NCBI GenBank assembly: GCA_020161265.1
Contig: JAIUOC010000002.1
Span: forward strand, 496,001 to 560,000
DNA: 64,000 nucleotides
Direction of reading: 5' to 3'
From: Chloroflexota bacterium
Lineage (GTDB): Bacteria; Chloroflexota; Chloroflexia; Chloroflexales; Herpetosiphonaceae
A program made the translations under genes and the position numbers. Shown one piece after another: positions 41,692 to 50,826 of this stretch; the stretch's first letter is position 1; every line of letters starts with the position of its first letter. The notes beneath the pieces were generated by a model, which was not told where the DNA came from, ran no database searches, and was given only the letters and a program-made list of their open reading frames with translations.

Positions 41692-42699
41692 CTATTGTTG
41701 TTGAACGACGCTGCTATCGCTGCCAGGAATATTGCTGGTATCGAAATTGGCAATCAAGCTGGGGTCACCACCCAAATTTTCGGCCATAATCCGCAAATCT
41801 TCGGTCAGCAAGCCCAAATATGAGTGATTAGCAGCCCCAACCTCGCCTGGTAGATCATCATCGCGCAGGCTATCAATATATTTTACGCCAGTTTCGCGGC
41901 CAATTTGCTCTAACACTGGCGATGGAAAGACTTCCGAACCGAAAATTGCTGGCACCTTTTGCTCACGAATCTGCGTGATCAAATCGGCAACATCTTTAGC
42001 CGATGGCTCGGCAAAGTCGGCAGGCTGAATCGCCCCAATCACGGTCATGCCATAGTGCGGGGCGAAATAAGCCCAAGAATCGTGGTAGGTCAGCAATTTG
42101 CGATTTTCAGCCGGAATACTCTCGATCGTTTTTTTGACCGCAAGATCAAACGCTTCAATGCGGGTTTTGAAGCTGGCATAATTGGCGTTGTAATACTCGG
42201 CATTGCTGGGGTCGCGGCGCACCAAGGCATCACGCACAATTTCGGCGTAGCGCAAGCCATGCAGCGGGTGCGTCCAGAGGTGTGGGTTGGGGCTACCAGC
42301 CTCTTTAGGAAATGAGAAATCATAAACATATTGCTCAGGTGTGATTGTTTGCTCGCCGAGCAAGATAATTTCGGCACTTGGTTGTTTGTTGGCTTCGGCC
42401 AATTTGTGGGTTGGCTCCTCTAAATTAAGGCCATTGATAAAAATTAGGTCGGCCTCGGCCAAGGTTTTGGCATCTGAAGGCACTGGCTCGAAGGTGTGTG
42501 AATTCACGCCCTCAGGCACAATTCCGGTTAAGCTAATTTTATCGCCAGCAATGTTGTAGATAATATTGGTAATTGGCGAAACCGTACTGACGACGTTAAG
42601 TTTGGCGGTTTGGCCTTGGGTGGTTGGGGCGGTTTGTTCAGCACCACAACTTGCCAAGATAAACAGCGAAAGAAAGCTAATAATCCACCAGCGCCGCAT
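41692..42699 (-). CDS. Metal-ion ABC transporter, substrate-binding lipoprotein
   Basis: 335 residues. Lipobox FILASC (Cys 18). ZnuA/MntA-fold ligands: NSHTFEPVPSDAK, SPNPHLWTHPLH, LLTYHDSWAYFAPHYG and FGSEVFPSP. There is no His-rich loop, which zinc-specific ZnuA usually has, so manganese or iron is possible; the metal is not decided. ATG 42699 has GGA 8 nt upstream; a start four codons earlier would sit directly on the GAGG. Confidence 0.9.
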   Translation of the reverse strand: MRRWWIISFLSLFILASCGAEQTAPTTQGQTAKLNVVSTVSPITNIIYNIAGDKISLTGIVPEGVNSHTFEPVPSDAKTLAEADLIFINGLNLEEPTHKLAEANKQPSAEIILLGEQTITPEQYVYDFSFPKEAGSPNPHLWTHPLHGLRYAEIVRDALVRRDPSNAEYYNANYASFKTRIEAFDLAVKKTIESIPAENRKLLTYHDSWAYFAPHYGMTVIGAIQPADFAEPSAKDVADLITQIREQKVPAIFGSEVFPSPVLEQIGRETGVKYIDSLRDDDLPGEVGAANHSYLGLLTEDLRIMAENLGGDPSLIANFDTSNIPGSDSSVVQQQ

Positions 42700-42857
42700 A
42701 GCGTTATCCATCCTCGACTACATGAATCCAACGAGTATTCTACCATCGATCGTTTGGGCTAGGCTATCTCGGATATACTACTATTCTCTGCCAAAGCGCT
42801 GCTTCTGAGCGAGCGCTGAAGGTTGTATGATCAGTACGTTTTACAAGGAGTATTAGG

Positions 42858-44042
42858 ATGGATATTAAACGGGTAACGGTAATTGTTTTAGATGGTGTGG
42901 GAATTGGCGAAGCACCTGATGCCGCTGAATATGGCGATGTAGGCAGCCACTCGTTGGCCAACACAGCCACAGCTATCAATGGGCTTGATCTACCCAATAT
43001 GGCAGCGCTAGGGCTTGGCTGTATTAGTGAAATGCAGGGTGTCGCCTGCCCTGAATCTTTTAGTGGCAGCTATGGCAAAATGCAACCGCTATCGAAAGGC
43101 AAAGATACGGTTTCAGGCCACTGGGAGATGATGGGAATCGTCTTGCCAACGCCATTTCCGGTGTATCCCGATGGCTTTCCAGCCGAGGTGATCGAGCCAT
43201 TTAAGCAAAAAATTGGCCGTGGCGTGCTAGGCAACAAATCAGCCTCAGGCACTGATATTCTTGAAGAATTAGGCATGGAACACATTCGCACGGGTAATCC
43301 AATTGTCTATACCTCAGCTGATAGTGTTTTTCAAATTGCGGCCCATGAAGACGTGATTACTCCCAAAGAGTTGTATGCAATGTGCGAAATCGCGCGTGAG
43401 ATCTTGGTTGGCGAGCATGCAGTTGGGCGGGTGATTGCGCGGCCATTTATTGGCGATAGCCCCGAAACCTTTAAGCGCACCATTCGCCGCCACGATTATG
43501 CCCTGACTCCAGAAACCCCCACCATTTTAGATAAAGTGGTGGCGGCGGGCAAACAAGTTTATTCGGTCGGCAAAATCGACGATATTTTTGGCAATCGCGG
43601 CATCAGCGTTTCCAACCATACCGTTGATAATGCGGCCAGTTTAGAGGCAGTGCTTGAATTTCTAGAGGTCGATTTTGAAGGGCTGTTGTTTGCCAACTTC
43701 ATCGAGTTTGATATGATCTATGGGCATCGCAATGATCCGGTTGGTTATGCCAACGCCTTGAAGGCGGTTGATCAGCGTTTGCCTGAGTTGCAAGCCAAAT
43801 TGCGGGCTGGCGATCTGGTAGTAATTACCGCCGATCATGGCGTTGACCCAACCACCCCTGGCTCGAACCACAGCCGCGAATATGTTCCGCTATTGGTTTT
43901 TGGCCCCGAAGTTCCTAGCGGAGTCAATTTGGGCACTCGTCAGACCTTGAGCGACCTAGCGGCGACGATTGCCGAGATTTTTGGGCTAGAGCAACCACTG
44001 TATGGCACAAGTTTCCTAAGCGAACTACAAACAAAAGCTTAA
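42858..44042 (+). CDS. deoB: Phosphopentomutase
   Basis: 394 residues, alkaline-phosphatase superfamily. Interconverts ribose 1-phosphate and ribose 5-phosphate (or the deoxy forms), linking nucleoside breakdown to the pentose phosphate pathway. Metal and catalytic motifs: VLDGVGIGEAPDAAEYGD at the start, GKDTVSGHWEMMG (catalytic Thr), FANFIEFDMIYGHRNDPVGY, and ITADHGVDPTTPGSNHSREYVP. AAGGAG precedes ATG 42858. Alone in its orientation. Confidence 0.97.
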   Translation: MDIKRVTVIVLDGVGIGEAPDAAEYGDVGSHSLANTATAINGLDLPNMAALGLGCISEMQGVACPESFSGSYGKMQPLSKGKDTVSGHWEMMGIVLPTPFPVYPDGFPAEVIEPFKQKIGRGVLGNKSASGTDILEELGMEHIRTGNPIVYTSADSVFQIAAHEDVITPKELYAMCEIAREILVGEHAVGRVIARPFIGDSPETFKRTIRRHDYALTPETPTILDKVVAAGKQVYSVGKIDDIFGNRGISVSNHTVDNAASLEAVLEFLEVDFEGLLFANFIEFDMIYGHRNDPVGYANALKAVDQRLPELQAKLRAGDLVVITADHGVDPTTPGSNHSREYVPLLVFGPEVPSGVNLGTRQTLSDLAATIAEIFGLEQPLYGTSFLSELQTKA

Positions 44043-44261
44043 TCAGTGTAGGGCTTGCCAATATCCTAGCTAGCCAAATAACGCCAACGCACTCTGCGCG
44101 AAGTTTGGCGGCTAGGCACTATTTGCATAAGTGTAGAGTTCAGTGCATAATGCTAGCCATCTGCATTTTAGCGCCGCCTACCTCAATGAACCAACCACAA
44201 GCAATTCCACTAACACCCACAATCATTTGGTAGGGTTTGGCATAGCGCTCAAGGAGGACTG

Positions 44262-47200
44262 GTGAATCGTTTCCTACCACGTTGGGCTGTGTTATTGAGC
44301 TTACTCACCTTGGTGATTAGCTTATTCGCGCAGCCATTAGCCACGACAGCTCAAAAAGCTCCACTAACAACTGATTATGCCCCTGCGACCAGCGACAGTG
44401 TTGCCCCAACCGCAACGCCTTCGCATCGCTTGATTATCGAGTTGCAATCGCCAGCCTTGGCTGCATGGAGCAAAAGCACCAATAAAGCTCGCAACGCCAA
44501 CCAACGTTTGGATCTGAAGGCAGCTGATGCCCAAACCTACCTGGCCCAACTCGAAGCTGAACAAAACCGCTTCGTGACTGATATGCGCCAAGCCTTGCCT
44601 GGAGCCAGCGTCGAAAGCTTTGTCAATGAATTTGGCGACCTCGACGAACTGCGCTATAGCGTGGTGTTTAACGGCATGACCGTCAATGTTGGCAACACCA
44701 AACGTGATGACGCTCGCAAAATTCTGGAAGCCTTGCCCAATGTCAAGGGGGTTTACCTCGACTTAGCGCAACACGCTGATTTGCATGTGAGCAACACCTT
44801 AATTGGTTCGCCAGCCTTGTGGGATAGCGCGGGAATTGGTGGCCGCCAAAATGCAGGAGCAGGCATCAAAATTGCCTCGATGGACGGTGGCGTGCACAAA
44901 GATGGAGCCATGTTTAGTGGCGCAGGCTACAGCTACCCTGCTGGCTATCCGGCAAATGGGTTGGGCTTGACCCAAAACAATAACGGCAAAATTATTGCTT
45001 CACGCACCTACTTCCGCACGTGGGATGGCCCCGCTGATGGCGACCAAAACCCATGGCCAGGCACGAATGGCACACCGCACGGGGTTCACACCGCTGGGAT
45101 TGCCGCTGGCGATGTCGTAACCGCAACCTTTAGTGGCCTAGACTTGCCATTCACTAGCGGGGTTGCGCCTAAAGCATGGGTTATGAGCTATCGTGTGTTC
45201 TATGCCAGCGTCAATGGCATTGGCTCATTCTACAATGCTGAAGGGATTGCTGCGCTCGAAGATATCGTAGCTGACGAAGCTGATGTCGTTAATAATTCAT
45301 GGGGCGGTGGCCCTGGCAGCATTGGCGGCGAATTCGATGCCCTTGATACGGCCTTGATTAACGCCTCAAATGCTGGGATTTTTGTTTCAATGTCGGCAGG
45401 CAATGCTGGCCCCAACAAAGGCACCAGTGATCATCCTTCTGATGAATATATTGTGGTAGCAGCCAGCACGACCCAAGCAACCTTTGCTGCTGGCCAGTTG
45501 AATGTAACCCAACCTACCCCAATTTCGCCAACCCTGCAAACAATTCCAATTGCTGCTGCTAGCTTTGGCGGGCCAATTAATGCCCTTGTCAGCAACAATT
45601 ACCTACCTGCAAGCGTTATCTCGCCAACCAATGCGCTTGGCTGTAGCCCATTCGGTCCAACCAGCTTTACCGGCAAGATTGCCTTGATTCAACGTGGTAC
45701 GTGTGAATTCGGGGTTAAGGCGTTGAATGCTCAAAATGCTGGTGCAAGCTTTGTCATTATTTACAACAATGCCGCCAATGGCAACACCTTGATCAACATG
45801 GGTGCTGGTGCAGTTGGTGCGCAAGTCACCATTCCAGCAATTATGATTGGCTTTAACCAAGGGACTGGTTTGGTCAATTGGTATGCTCAACATGGCGCTG
45901 CTTCAGTTGCCGAAATCAACCCATCGACCTATCTTGCCCCAAGCACTGCTGACGTAATTGCAGGCTTTAGCAGCCGCGGCCCAGGCGTTGGCGATGTGTT
46001 GAAGCCTGACGTTACCGCACCAGGGGTTAATATTCTTTCGCATGGCTATACGCCTGGGGCAAGCGGCGAAGCCCGCCACCTTGGCTATGGCACGGCATCG
46101 GGTACGTCGATGGCTGCGCCACACGTTGCTGGTGCGGCAGCCCTGTTGCGCCAAGCTCACCCAAGCTGGACCAACGACCAAATCAAATCGGCTTTGATGA
46201 GCACCTCGAAGTATATTGGGGTAACGGTTGCTGATGGTTCGCCAGCCCAACCCTTGGATATGGGCGCTGGTCGGATCGATTTGAGCAAAGCTAGTGATCC
46301 AGGTGTTTTCTTAAGCCCACCAAGTTTGAGCTTTGGCCAAGTATTGACTGGCACCACCAAGTCGATTCAGGTAACTGTCAGCAACGCCACCAGTGTTGCC
46401 GAAACCTACAACCTGAGCACTCAATACACTGGTGGCGGGTTTAGCAATATCACCGCAATGGCAGGGGTAACCCTTTCAACCAATTCGATCACCGTTCCAG
46501 CCAATGGTAGTACCCAATTTACCGTCACCTTCAACAGTCTGGCCGGGCGGGGCTATGGTGATAATCAAGGCTTTATTGTGCTTGATGGCACAACCCACGA
46601 TGCACACATGCCTGCTTGGGCACGCGTAACCAAGCCTGTTTCAAACATCGATGTATTGGTGATTGATAACGATGGTAGCTCATCACTTGGTGGTGCCTAC
46701 ATCGATGTTACCCGCTACTACACCGAAACGCTTGAAGCAATGGATTTGAGCTATCAGGTCTTAGATGTTGATGATTTAGCTGGCAGCGTAACCACCTTCT
46801 TGCCACCAGCCGAACAACTCTATCCATACAAGGCAATTATCTACTTCACTGGCAACTACAACCGCCGCAATGGTGAGCTTTCAGTTGCCACGCCATTAAC
46901 CGCCTTGGACATGGATCGTTTGACCGAGTATGCCAACAATGGTGGGACGATCATCGCCATGGGGCAGAATTTGGCCCATGTGCTCAACTCAACCAGCTCC
47001 AACACAGAATCATTCTTCTATAGTAGCGTGTTGAGTGGCGAATATGTTCGAGCTAATATCAACTCATCGAATGCGATGACCGTTACCTCGCTCATCACTG
47101 CCACAGCCCAAGCGCCTCAAGTGTTCCAAACCATGGAGATTGATATTGATGCCAGCGAAACCGCTGGTGGTGGTGCTCGTAACCAAACCAGCGTTGATGC

Positions 47201-47744
47201 ACTTGAATCGCTGTATGGCACCGACTTCGATCCCAACCGCGATCCATTAATTCGCTCGTTGTTCTCAATCGAAGGCGAAGAAGACGTGGCCGCTGGACGG
47301 CTGCATCGCGCCCAACCAAGCTTAGAAAGCCCTGGCATCAGCTATTTGGGCCGCACGATCTACACGACCTTCGGCTTGGAAGGGGTCAACAACTTGGGCG
47401 ATACAACCACGCGTCAACAGTTGATTCAAACCTTCTTCCGCGTCCTTTGGGACGACCCAACCAGCGACATTATTGTGATGCCTCGTGCTTCACAAGTTTG
47501 GTTTGATGTCGATCTGAACTCAGAATACGAAGCAGTACCAGTCGAATATCGCTGGGACTTCGGCGATGGTTCGGCCTTTGTCACTGCACCAGCAGGCACT
47601 CCGGTTGCTCATACCTATGCAACCCCTGGCCAAGTGCATACCGTCCGCGTGGAAGTAACCGACAGCTATGGTAACAAGTCGATTGCAACCCGCCAAGTAA
47701 CCGCTCCATGGGGTGTCTACTTACCAATGGTTACCAAAAACTAA
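44262..47744 (+). CDS. Secreted subtilisin-family (S8) serine protease with PA and PKD domains
   Basis: 1160 residues, GTG start with AAGGAGG upstream. Signal peptide (about 1-30), an inhibitor-like propeptide, then the S8 catalytic domain: Asp 208 (ASMDGGVH), His 273 (GTPHGVHTAG), Ser 616 (GTSMAAPHVAG). A PA domain (TGKIALIQRGTCEFGVKALN) is inserted between His and Ser. Then an Fn3-like region, a large uncharacterised part, a PKD domain (YRWDFGDGSAFVTAPAG) and the tail WGVYLPMVTKN. Degrades extracellular protein, probably prey or polymer. Ends in a very strong terminator. Confidence 0.95.
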   Translation: MNRFLPRWAVLLSLLTLVISLFAQPLATTAQKAPLTTDYAPATSDSVAPTATPSHRLIIELQSPALAAWSKSTNKARNANQRLDLKAADAQTYLAQLEAEQNRFVTDMRQALPGASVESFVNEFGDLDELRYSVVFNGMTVNVGNTKRDDARKILEALPNVKGVYLDLAQHADLHVSNTLIGSPALWDSAGIGGRQNAGAGIKIASMDGGVHKDGAMFSGAGYSYPAGYPANGLGLTQNNNGKIIASRTYFRTWDGPADGDQNPWPGTNGTPHGVHTAGIAAGDVVTATFSGLDLPFTSGVAPKAWVMSYRVFYASVNGIGSFYNAEGIAALEDIVADEADVVNNSWGGGPGSIGGEFDALDTALINASNAGIFVSMSAGNAGPNKGTSDHPSDEYIVVAASTTQATFAAGQLNVTQPTPISPTLQTIPIAAASFGGPINALVSNNYLPASVISPTNALGCSPFGPTSFTGKIALIQRGTCEFGVKALNAQNAGASFVIIYNNAANGNTLINMGAGAVGAQVTIPAIMIGFNQGTGLVNWYAQHGAASVAEINPSTYLAPSTADVIAGFSSRGPGVGDVLKPDVTAPGVNILSHGYTPGASGEARHLGYGTASGTSMAAPHVAGAAALLRQAHPSWTNDQIKSALMSTSKYIGVTVADGSPAQPLDMGAGRIDLSKASDPGVFLSPPSLSFGQVLTGTTKSIQVTVSNATSVAETYNLSTQYTGGGFSNITAMAGVTLSTNSITVPANGSTQFTVTFNSLAGRGYGDNQGFIVLDGTTHDAHMPAWARVTKPVSNIDVLVIDNDGSSSLGGAYIDVTRYYTETLEAMDLSYQVLDVDDLAGSVTTFLPPAEQLYPYKAIIYFTGNYNRRNGELSVATPLTALDMDRLTEYANNGGTIIAMGQNLAHVLNSTSSNTESFFYSSVLSGEYVRANINSSNAMTVTSLITATAQAPQVFQTMEIDIDASETAGGGARNQTSVDALESLYGTDFDPNRDPLIRSLFSIEGEEDVAAGRLHRAQPSLESPGISYLGRTIYTTFGLEGVNNLGDTTTRQQLIQTFFRVLWDDPTSDIIVMPRASQVWFDVDLNSEYEAVPVEYRWDFGDGSAFVTAPAGTPVAHTYATPGQVHTVRVEVTDSYGNKSIATRQVTAPWGVYLPMVTKN

Positions 47745-47769
47745 CCATTGATCGTTGGTTGATCCCTCT

Positions 47770-47812
47770 GCGACAGGCGTTTGGTACTGCACCAAACGCC
47801 TGTCGCTTTTTT
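47770..47812 (+). terminator. Intrinsic terminator of the subtilase gene
   Basis: 16-bp perfect stem GCGACAGGCGTTTGGT / ACCAAACGCCTGTCGC with a 5-nt loop, followed by TTTTTT. Confidence 0.95.
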
Positions 47813-47824
47813 AGTGCATTAAAT

Positions 47825-47867
47825 AAAAAAGCCCACGATCAATGGCTGAGCACTGATCGCAGGGCTT
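47825..47867 (-). terminator. Intrinsic terminator of the thrS operon
   Basis: On the minus strand AAGCCC...CGATCA... / ...TGATCG...GGGCTT style hairpin with internal bulges, then TTTTTT. It sits next to the subtilase terminator and is independent of it. Confidence 0.7.
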
Positions 47868-47874
47868 CGCTTAA

Positions 47875-49689
47875 TTATTGGTAATTGGCTACTTCGTCCC
47901 TAATCCGCGCGATGAACTCATCGACGCTGATTGAGCCGAGGTCGCCGCCAGAGCGTTGGCGCACTGCCACAGCGCCGGCTTCCTCTTCTTTGTCGCCCAC
48001 CACCAACATATACGGAATCTTCAGCTTTTGGGCATCGCGAATCTTGGCGTTCATCCGGTTGTTGCTGGCATCAACTTCAACTCGCAAGCCTTGAGCATTC
48101 AATTTGGCCGCCACCGACTCGGCATACGCCACATGACGATCGGTAATTGGCACTAACGTTACTTGAACTGGTGCCAACCAGACCGGAAACGCCCCTGCAT
48201 ATTGTTCGATCAACGTGCCTACGAAGCGCTCGATTGAGCCAAATGGCGCACGGTGAATCATAATTGGCCGATGCTTTTGGCCATCTTCGCCCGTGTACTC
48301 AATTTCAAAACGCTCAGGCAAGTTGTAATCGACCTGCACCGTACCAAGCTGCCACTGGCGACCAAGCACGTCGCGGAAAATGAAGTCGAGTTTTGGCCCG
48401 TAGAATGCTGCCTCGCCTTCGACCACAACATAATTGAGGCCTTTCTTTTCGGCAGCATTGATGATCGCATTTTGGGCTTTTTCCCAGACCTCATCCGAAC
48501 CGATGTACTTGGGATTGCCCACCTCGCGTAAGCCGACCCGCGCTTGGAAATCTTTCAAGCCCATCGTGCCAAAGACGAAGAGAATCAAGTCAACAACTTT
48601 CAAAAATTCTGCTTCGAGCTGATCGGGCGTGACGAACAGATGCGAATCATCGACCGTGAACGAGCGTACCCGCAGCAAACCCGTTAATTCGCCACTATGT
48701 TCGTAGCGATACACCGTACCAAATTCGGCCAAGCGCAGGGGCAAATCACGATACGAGCGCGGTTCGCTAGCATAAATTTCAATATGATGTGGGCAGTTCA
48801 TCGGCTTGAGCAGATAAATTTCGCCCTCTGGGTTTTCCGTGTCATCATTTTCGATTTCGCGCATCGGCGGGAAAATGCCATCGCGATAGGTATACCAGTG
48901 ACCGCTCGTTTTGTAGAGATCTATCTTGCCCATATGCGGCGTGACGACTGGCAAGTAGCCGCGTTCAATTTGCGCTTGGCGCAAAAATCGCTCCAAAACG
49001 TCGCGCAGAATTGCGCCTTTGGGCAACCACAACGCCAAGCCCGCCCCAACTTTTTGCGAGAAGGTGAACAAGCCTAATTCGCGGCCAAGCTTGCGGTGAT
49101 CACGCTTTTTGGCTTCTTCTTGCTGCCACAAGTAATGATCAAGCTCTTCTTTCGATGGCCAGACCGTCCCATAAATCCGTTGCAACATTGGGCGTTTTTC
49201 ATCGCCACGCCAGTATGCACCCGAAACACGCAGCAACTTAAAGCCATTCGGCGGAATATCGCCCAAACTTTCGACGTGTGGGCCTTTGCACAAATCTTCA
49301 AACGAATCATGTTTGTAGGTTGAGATGATCGTATCGCTGGCAGCGGCTTTCTCGCCATATTCATCCTCGCCCTTCGCCAAACCAGCGATCAACTCAAGTT
49401 TGTAGGGCTGATTCTTAAACAATTCGCGGGCTTCATCTGCTGAAACTTCGCGATAAGCAAAGCGATGTTTGGCCTTGATAATTTTGCGCATTTTGGCCTC
49501 GATATCTTTGAGATCATCGGGCGTTAATGGCCGTGGCAAATCAAAATCGTAGTAAAAACCATTTTCAACTGGCGGGCCAATCGCAATCTTGCCATCGGGG
49601 AAAATTTCGAGCACAGCTTGGGCCAACACGTGCGCCGTTGAGTGACGCAAGCGATACAGTGGATCATTATCTGGATTGACTGGTGGCAT
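47875..49689 (-). CDS. thrS: Threonyl-tRNA synthetase lacking the TGS domain
   Basis: 604 residues, class II synthetase that joins threonine to tRNA-Thr. It begins straight at the editing domain (LRHSTAHVLAQAVLEIFPDG, with the HxxxH site), so the N-terminal TGS domain of ~60 residues is missing compared with E. coli ThrS. Then the catalytic core with motif 1-3 and the zinc ligands (YLLKPMNCPHHIEIY carries the Cys) and a C-terminal anticodon domain (VTLVPITDRHVAYAE to end). GAGGAG 7 nt before ATG 49689; longer frames upstream only translate repeats. Third gene after a Thr-type T-box leader. Confidence 0.97.
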   Translation of the reverse strand: MPPVNPDNDPLYRLRHSTAHVLAQAVLEIFPDGKIAIGPPVENGFYYDFDLPRPLTPDDLKDIEAKMRKIIKAKHRFAYREVSADEARELFKNQPYKLELIAGLAKGEDEYGEKAAASDTIISTYKHDSFEDLCKGPHVESLGDIPPNGFKLLRVSGAYWRGDEKRPMLQRIYGTVWPSKEELDHYLWQQEEAKKRDHRKLGRELGLFTFSQKVGAGLALWLPKGAILRDVLERFLRQAQIERGYLPVVTPHMGKIDLYKTSGHWYTYRDGIFPPMREIENDDTENPEGEIYLLKPMNCPHHIEIYASEPRSYRDLPLRLAEFGTVYRYEHSGELTGLLRVRSFTVDDSHLFVTPDQLEAEFLKVVDLILFVFGTMGLKDFQARVGLREVGNPKYIGSDEVWEKAQNAIINAAEKKGLNYVVVEGEAAFYGPKLDFIFRDVLGRQWQLGTVQVDYNLPERFEIEYTGEDGQKHRPIMIHRAPFGSIERFVGTLIEQYAGAFPVWLAPVQVTLVPITDRHVAYAESVAAKLNAQGLRVEVDASNNRMNAKIRDAQKLKIPYMLVVGDKEEEAGAVAVRQRSGGDLGSISVDEFIARIRDEVANYQ

Positions 49690-49708
49690 AAGAAAACTCC
49701 TCAATACA

Positions 49709-49788
49709 GGGATGAAGGATGAAGGATGAGGGATGAAATAGTCAGGTCTTAGCAAACTTCATAATTCATAATTCATCCTTCATCCTTT
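49709..49788. repeat. Facing heptamer arrays just upstream of thrS
   Basis: GGATGAA GGATGAA GGATGAG GGATGAA (49710-49737) and ATAATTC ATAATTC ATCCTTC ATCCTTT (49760-49787). The two arms are inverted (GGATGAA / TTCATCC), so the RNA or single-stranded DNA could fold. The block makes up most of the gap between thrS and the 74-residue gene. Confidence 0.75.
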
Positions 49789-49793
49789 AAAAG

Positions 49794-50018
49794 TTACCAA
49801 CATGGCATGAGATGGCGTGGGGCTTCAGGTTGGTGGGCCAAATCGCGCTGATAGACCAATTTGAGCATGGCGGCGCGATACTCAGCACTTTCGATCAGTT
49901 GCCAACCTTCGGCGAGTAATTGCGACTCCATCGCGGCGCGGTCGGGCCATTCGCGAGCCTCGGCAGCACAGGGAGCATCGCCCTGAACTGGGGCATAGGC
50001 AATTAAATATTCCAACAT
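49794..50018 (-). CDS. Small protein of unknown function in the thrS operon
   Basis: 74 residues, soluble, acidic and Trp-containing (REWPDRAAMESQLLAEGWQL, EYRAAMLKLVYQR). No family recognised. AAAGGAG 8 nt before ATG 50018. Both sides are repeat blocks, but the gene itself is not repetitive. Confidence 0.6.
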   Translation of the reverse strand: MLEYLIAYAPVQGDAPCAAEAREWPDRAAMESQLLAEGWQLIESAEYRAAMLKLVYQRDLAHQPEAPRHLMPCW

Positions 50019-50085
50019 TGTTCTGCTCCTTTAAGTGATTAATTGGGTCAGTATCACTTTCGTCCAGAACGATCACCCCCTTCTG

Positions 50086-50193
50086 AAATTATGAATTATG
50101 AAGGACGAAGGATGAAGCATCCAATCATTGATAGATTCAAGAATCGATGGAGATCAAACATTTTCATCCCTCATCCCTCATAATTCATCCTTG
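50086..50193. repeat. Facing heptamer arrays in the thrS operon
   Basis: AATTATG AATTATG AAGGACG AAGGATG AAGCATC (about 50087-50121) and TTCATCC CTCATCC CTCATAA TTCATCC (50163-50190), mutually inverted. They lie between two co-oriented genes, so the operon transcript would carry the repeat. Confidence 0.75.
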
Positions 50194-50799
50194 TTATTGG
50201 GCTTCGACGGTGGCGGTGAGCACGCCTTCGCCGACTTCGATTGCGGTAATCCGTTGGCCATTGGTAGTTAATTGGCTGTTGAGCTTGGTTTCAAGCGTTT
50301 GCGCCAATTGCTCAGCATCAAGGAAAAAGCCGAGAGCGCCATCAATTTGCGCATCAACCACATCAATTCGGCCATCGGCGGTTACCTGAACCCCAGCACT
50401 GGCGCTACCAGTCATACCATAGGCGCCAACGGTCGCGCCCAAACGACCTGGCGTAAAACGCACCGTCGCACTATCCAAGGGGCTAATTTCATTGGGATTA
50501 GCCTGAATATACTGGTTGATTTCAGTATCGGTCACTTGAACTACGCCTTGAAAACCAGCAGGAATTTCGCTATTTGGGCCGCCAAGTTGCTCATCAAGCT
50601 TGCGATCAATTTGCTGTTCGAGTTGACCGCCCAAGGTATTGCCTGCTTGTTCGCTGAGCATTGGCCGCAAATAGAAATAGACTCCCAACAGGCCACCCAA
50701 GGCCAAAAATACAAATACTGTCAGGGTGGTCAAACAACCAAACAGACAACCGCGGCGGCGTGGTGGCGGTGGTGGTGCATAGCCATAGCCGTAACCCAT
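50194..50799 (-). CDS. Membrane-anchored protein of unknown function, first after the T-box
   Basis: 201 residues. A Gly/Tyr/Pro-rich start (YGYGYAPPPPPRRRG), one membrane helix (about 19-46, LTTLTVFVFLALGGLLGVYF) and an extracytoplasmic domain of beta-strands ending in VLTATVEAQ. It contains TVRFTPGRLGATVGAYGMTG and DGRIDVVDAQIDGALGFFLD, of the kind seen in lipid- or protein-binding BPI/DUF-type domains, but I cannot name a family. AGGAGG precedes ATG 50799. No link to threonine is visible, though the T-box leader would control it. Confidence 0.7.
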   Translation of the reverse strand: MGYGYGYAPPPPPRRRGCLFGCLTTLTVFVFLALGGLLGVYFYLRPMLSEQAGNTLGGQLEQQIDRKLDEQLGGPNSEIPAGFQGVVQVTDTEINQYIQANPNEISPLDSATVRFTPGRLGATVGAYGMTGSASAGVQVTADGRIDVVDAQIDGALGFFLDAEQLAQTLETKLNSQLTTNGQRITAIEVGEGVLTATVEAQ

Positions 50800-50826
50800 A
50801 CAAAACCTCCTGTGGTGCTGTTAAAC

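Noticed and set aside
49690-49755. Longer N-terminus for thrS that might hide a TGS domain
   Set aside because: The extra 22 residues translate a repeat block, and the best ribosome site belongs to ATG 49689; no TGS-like sequence is present.
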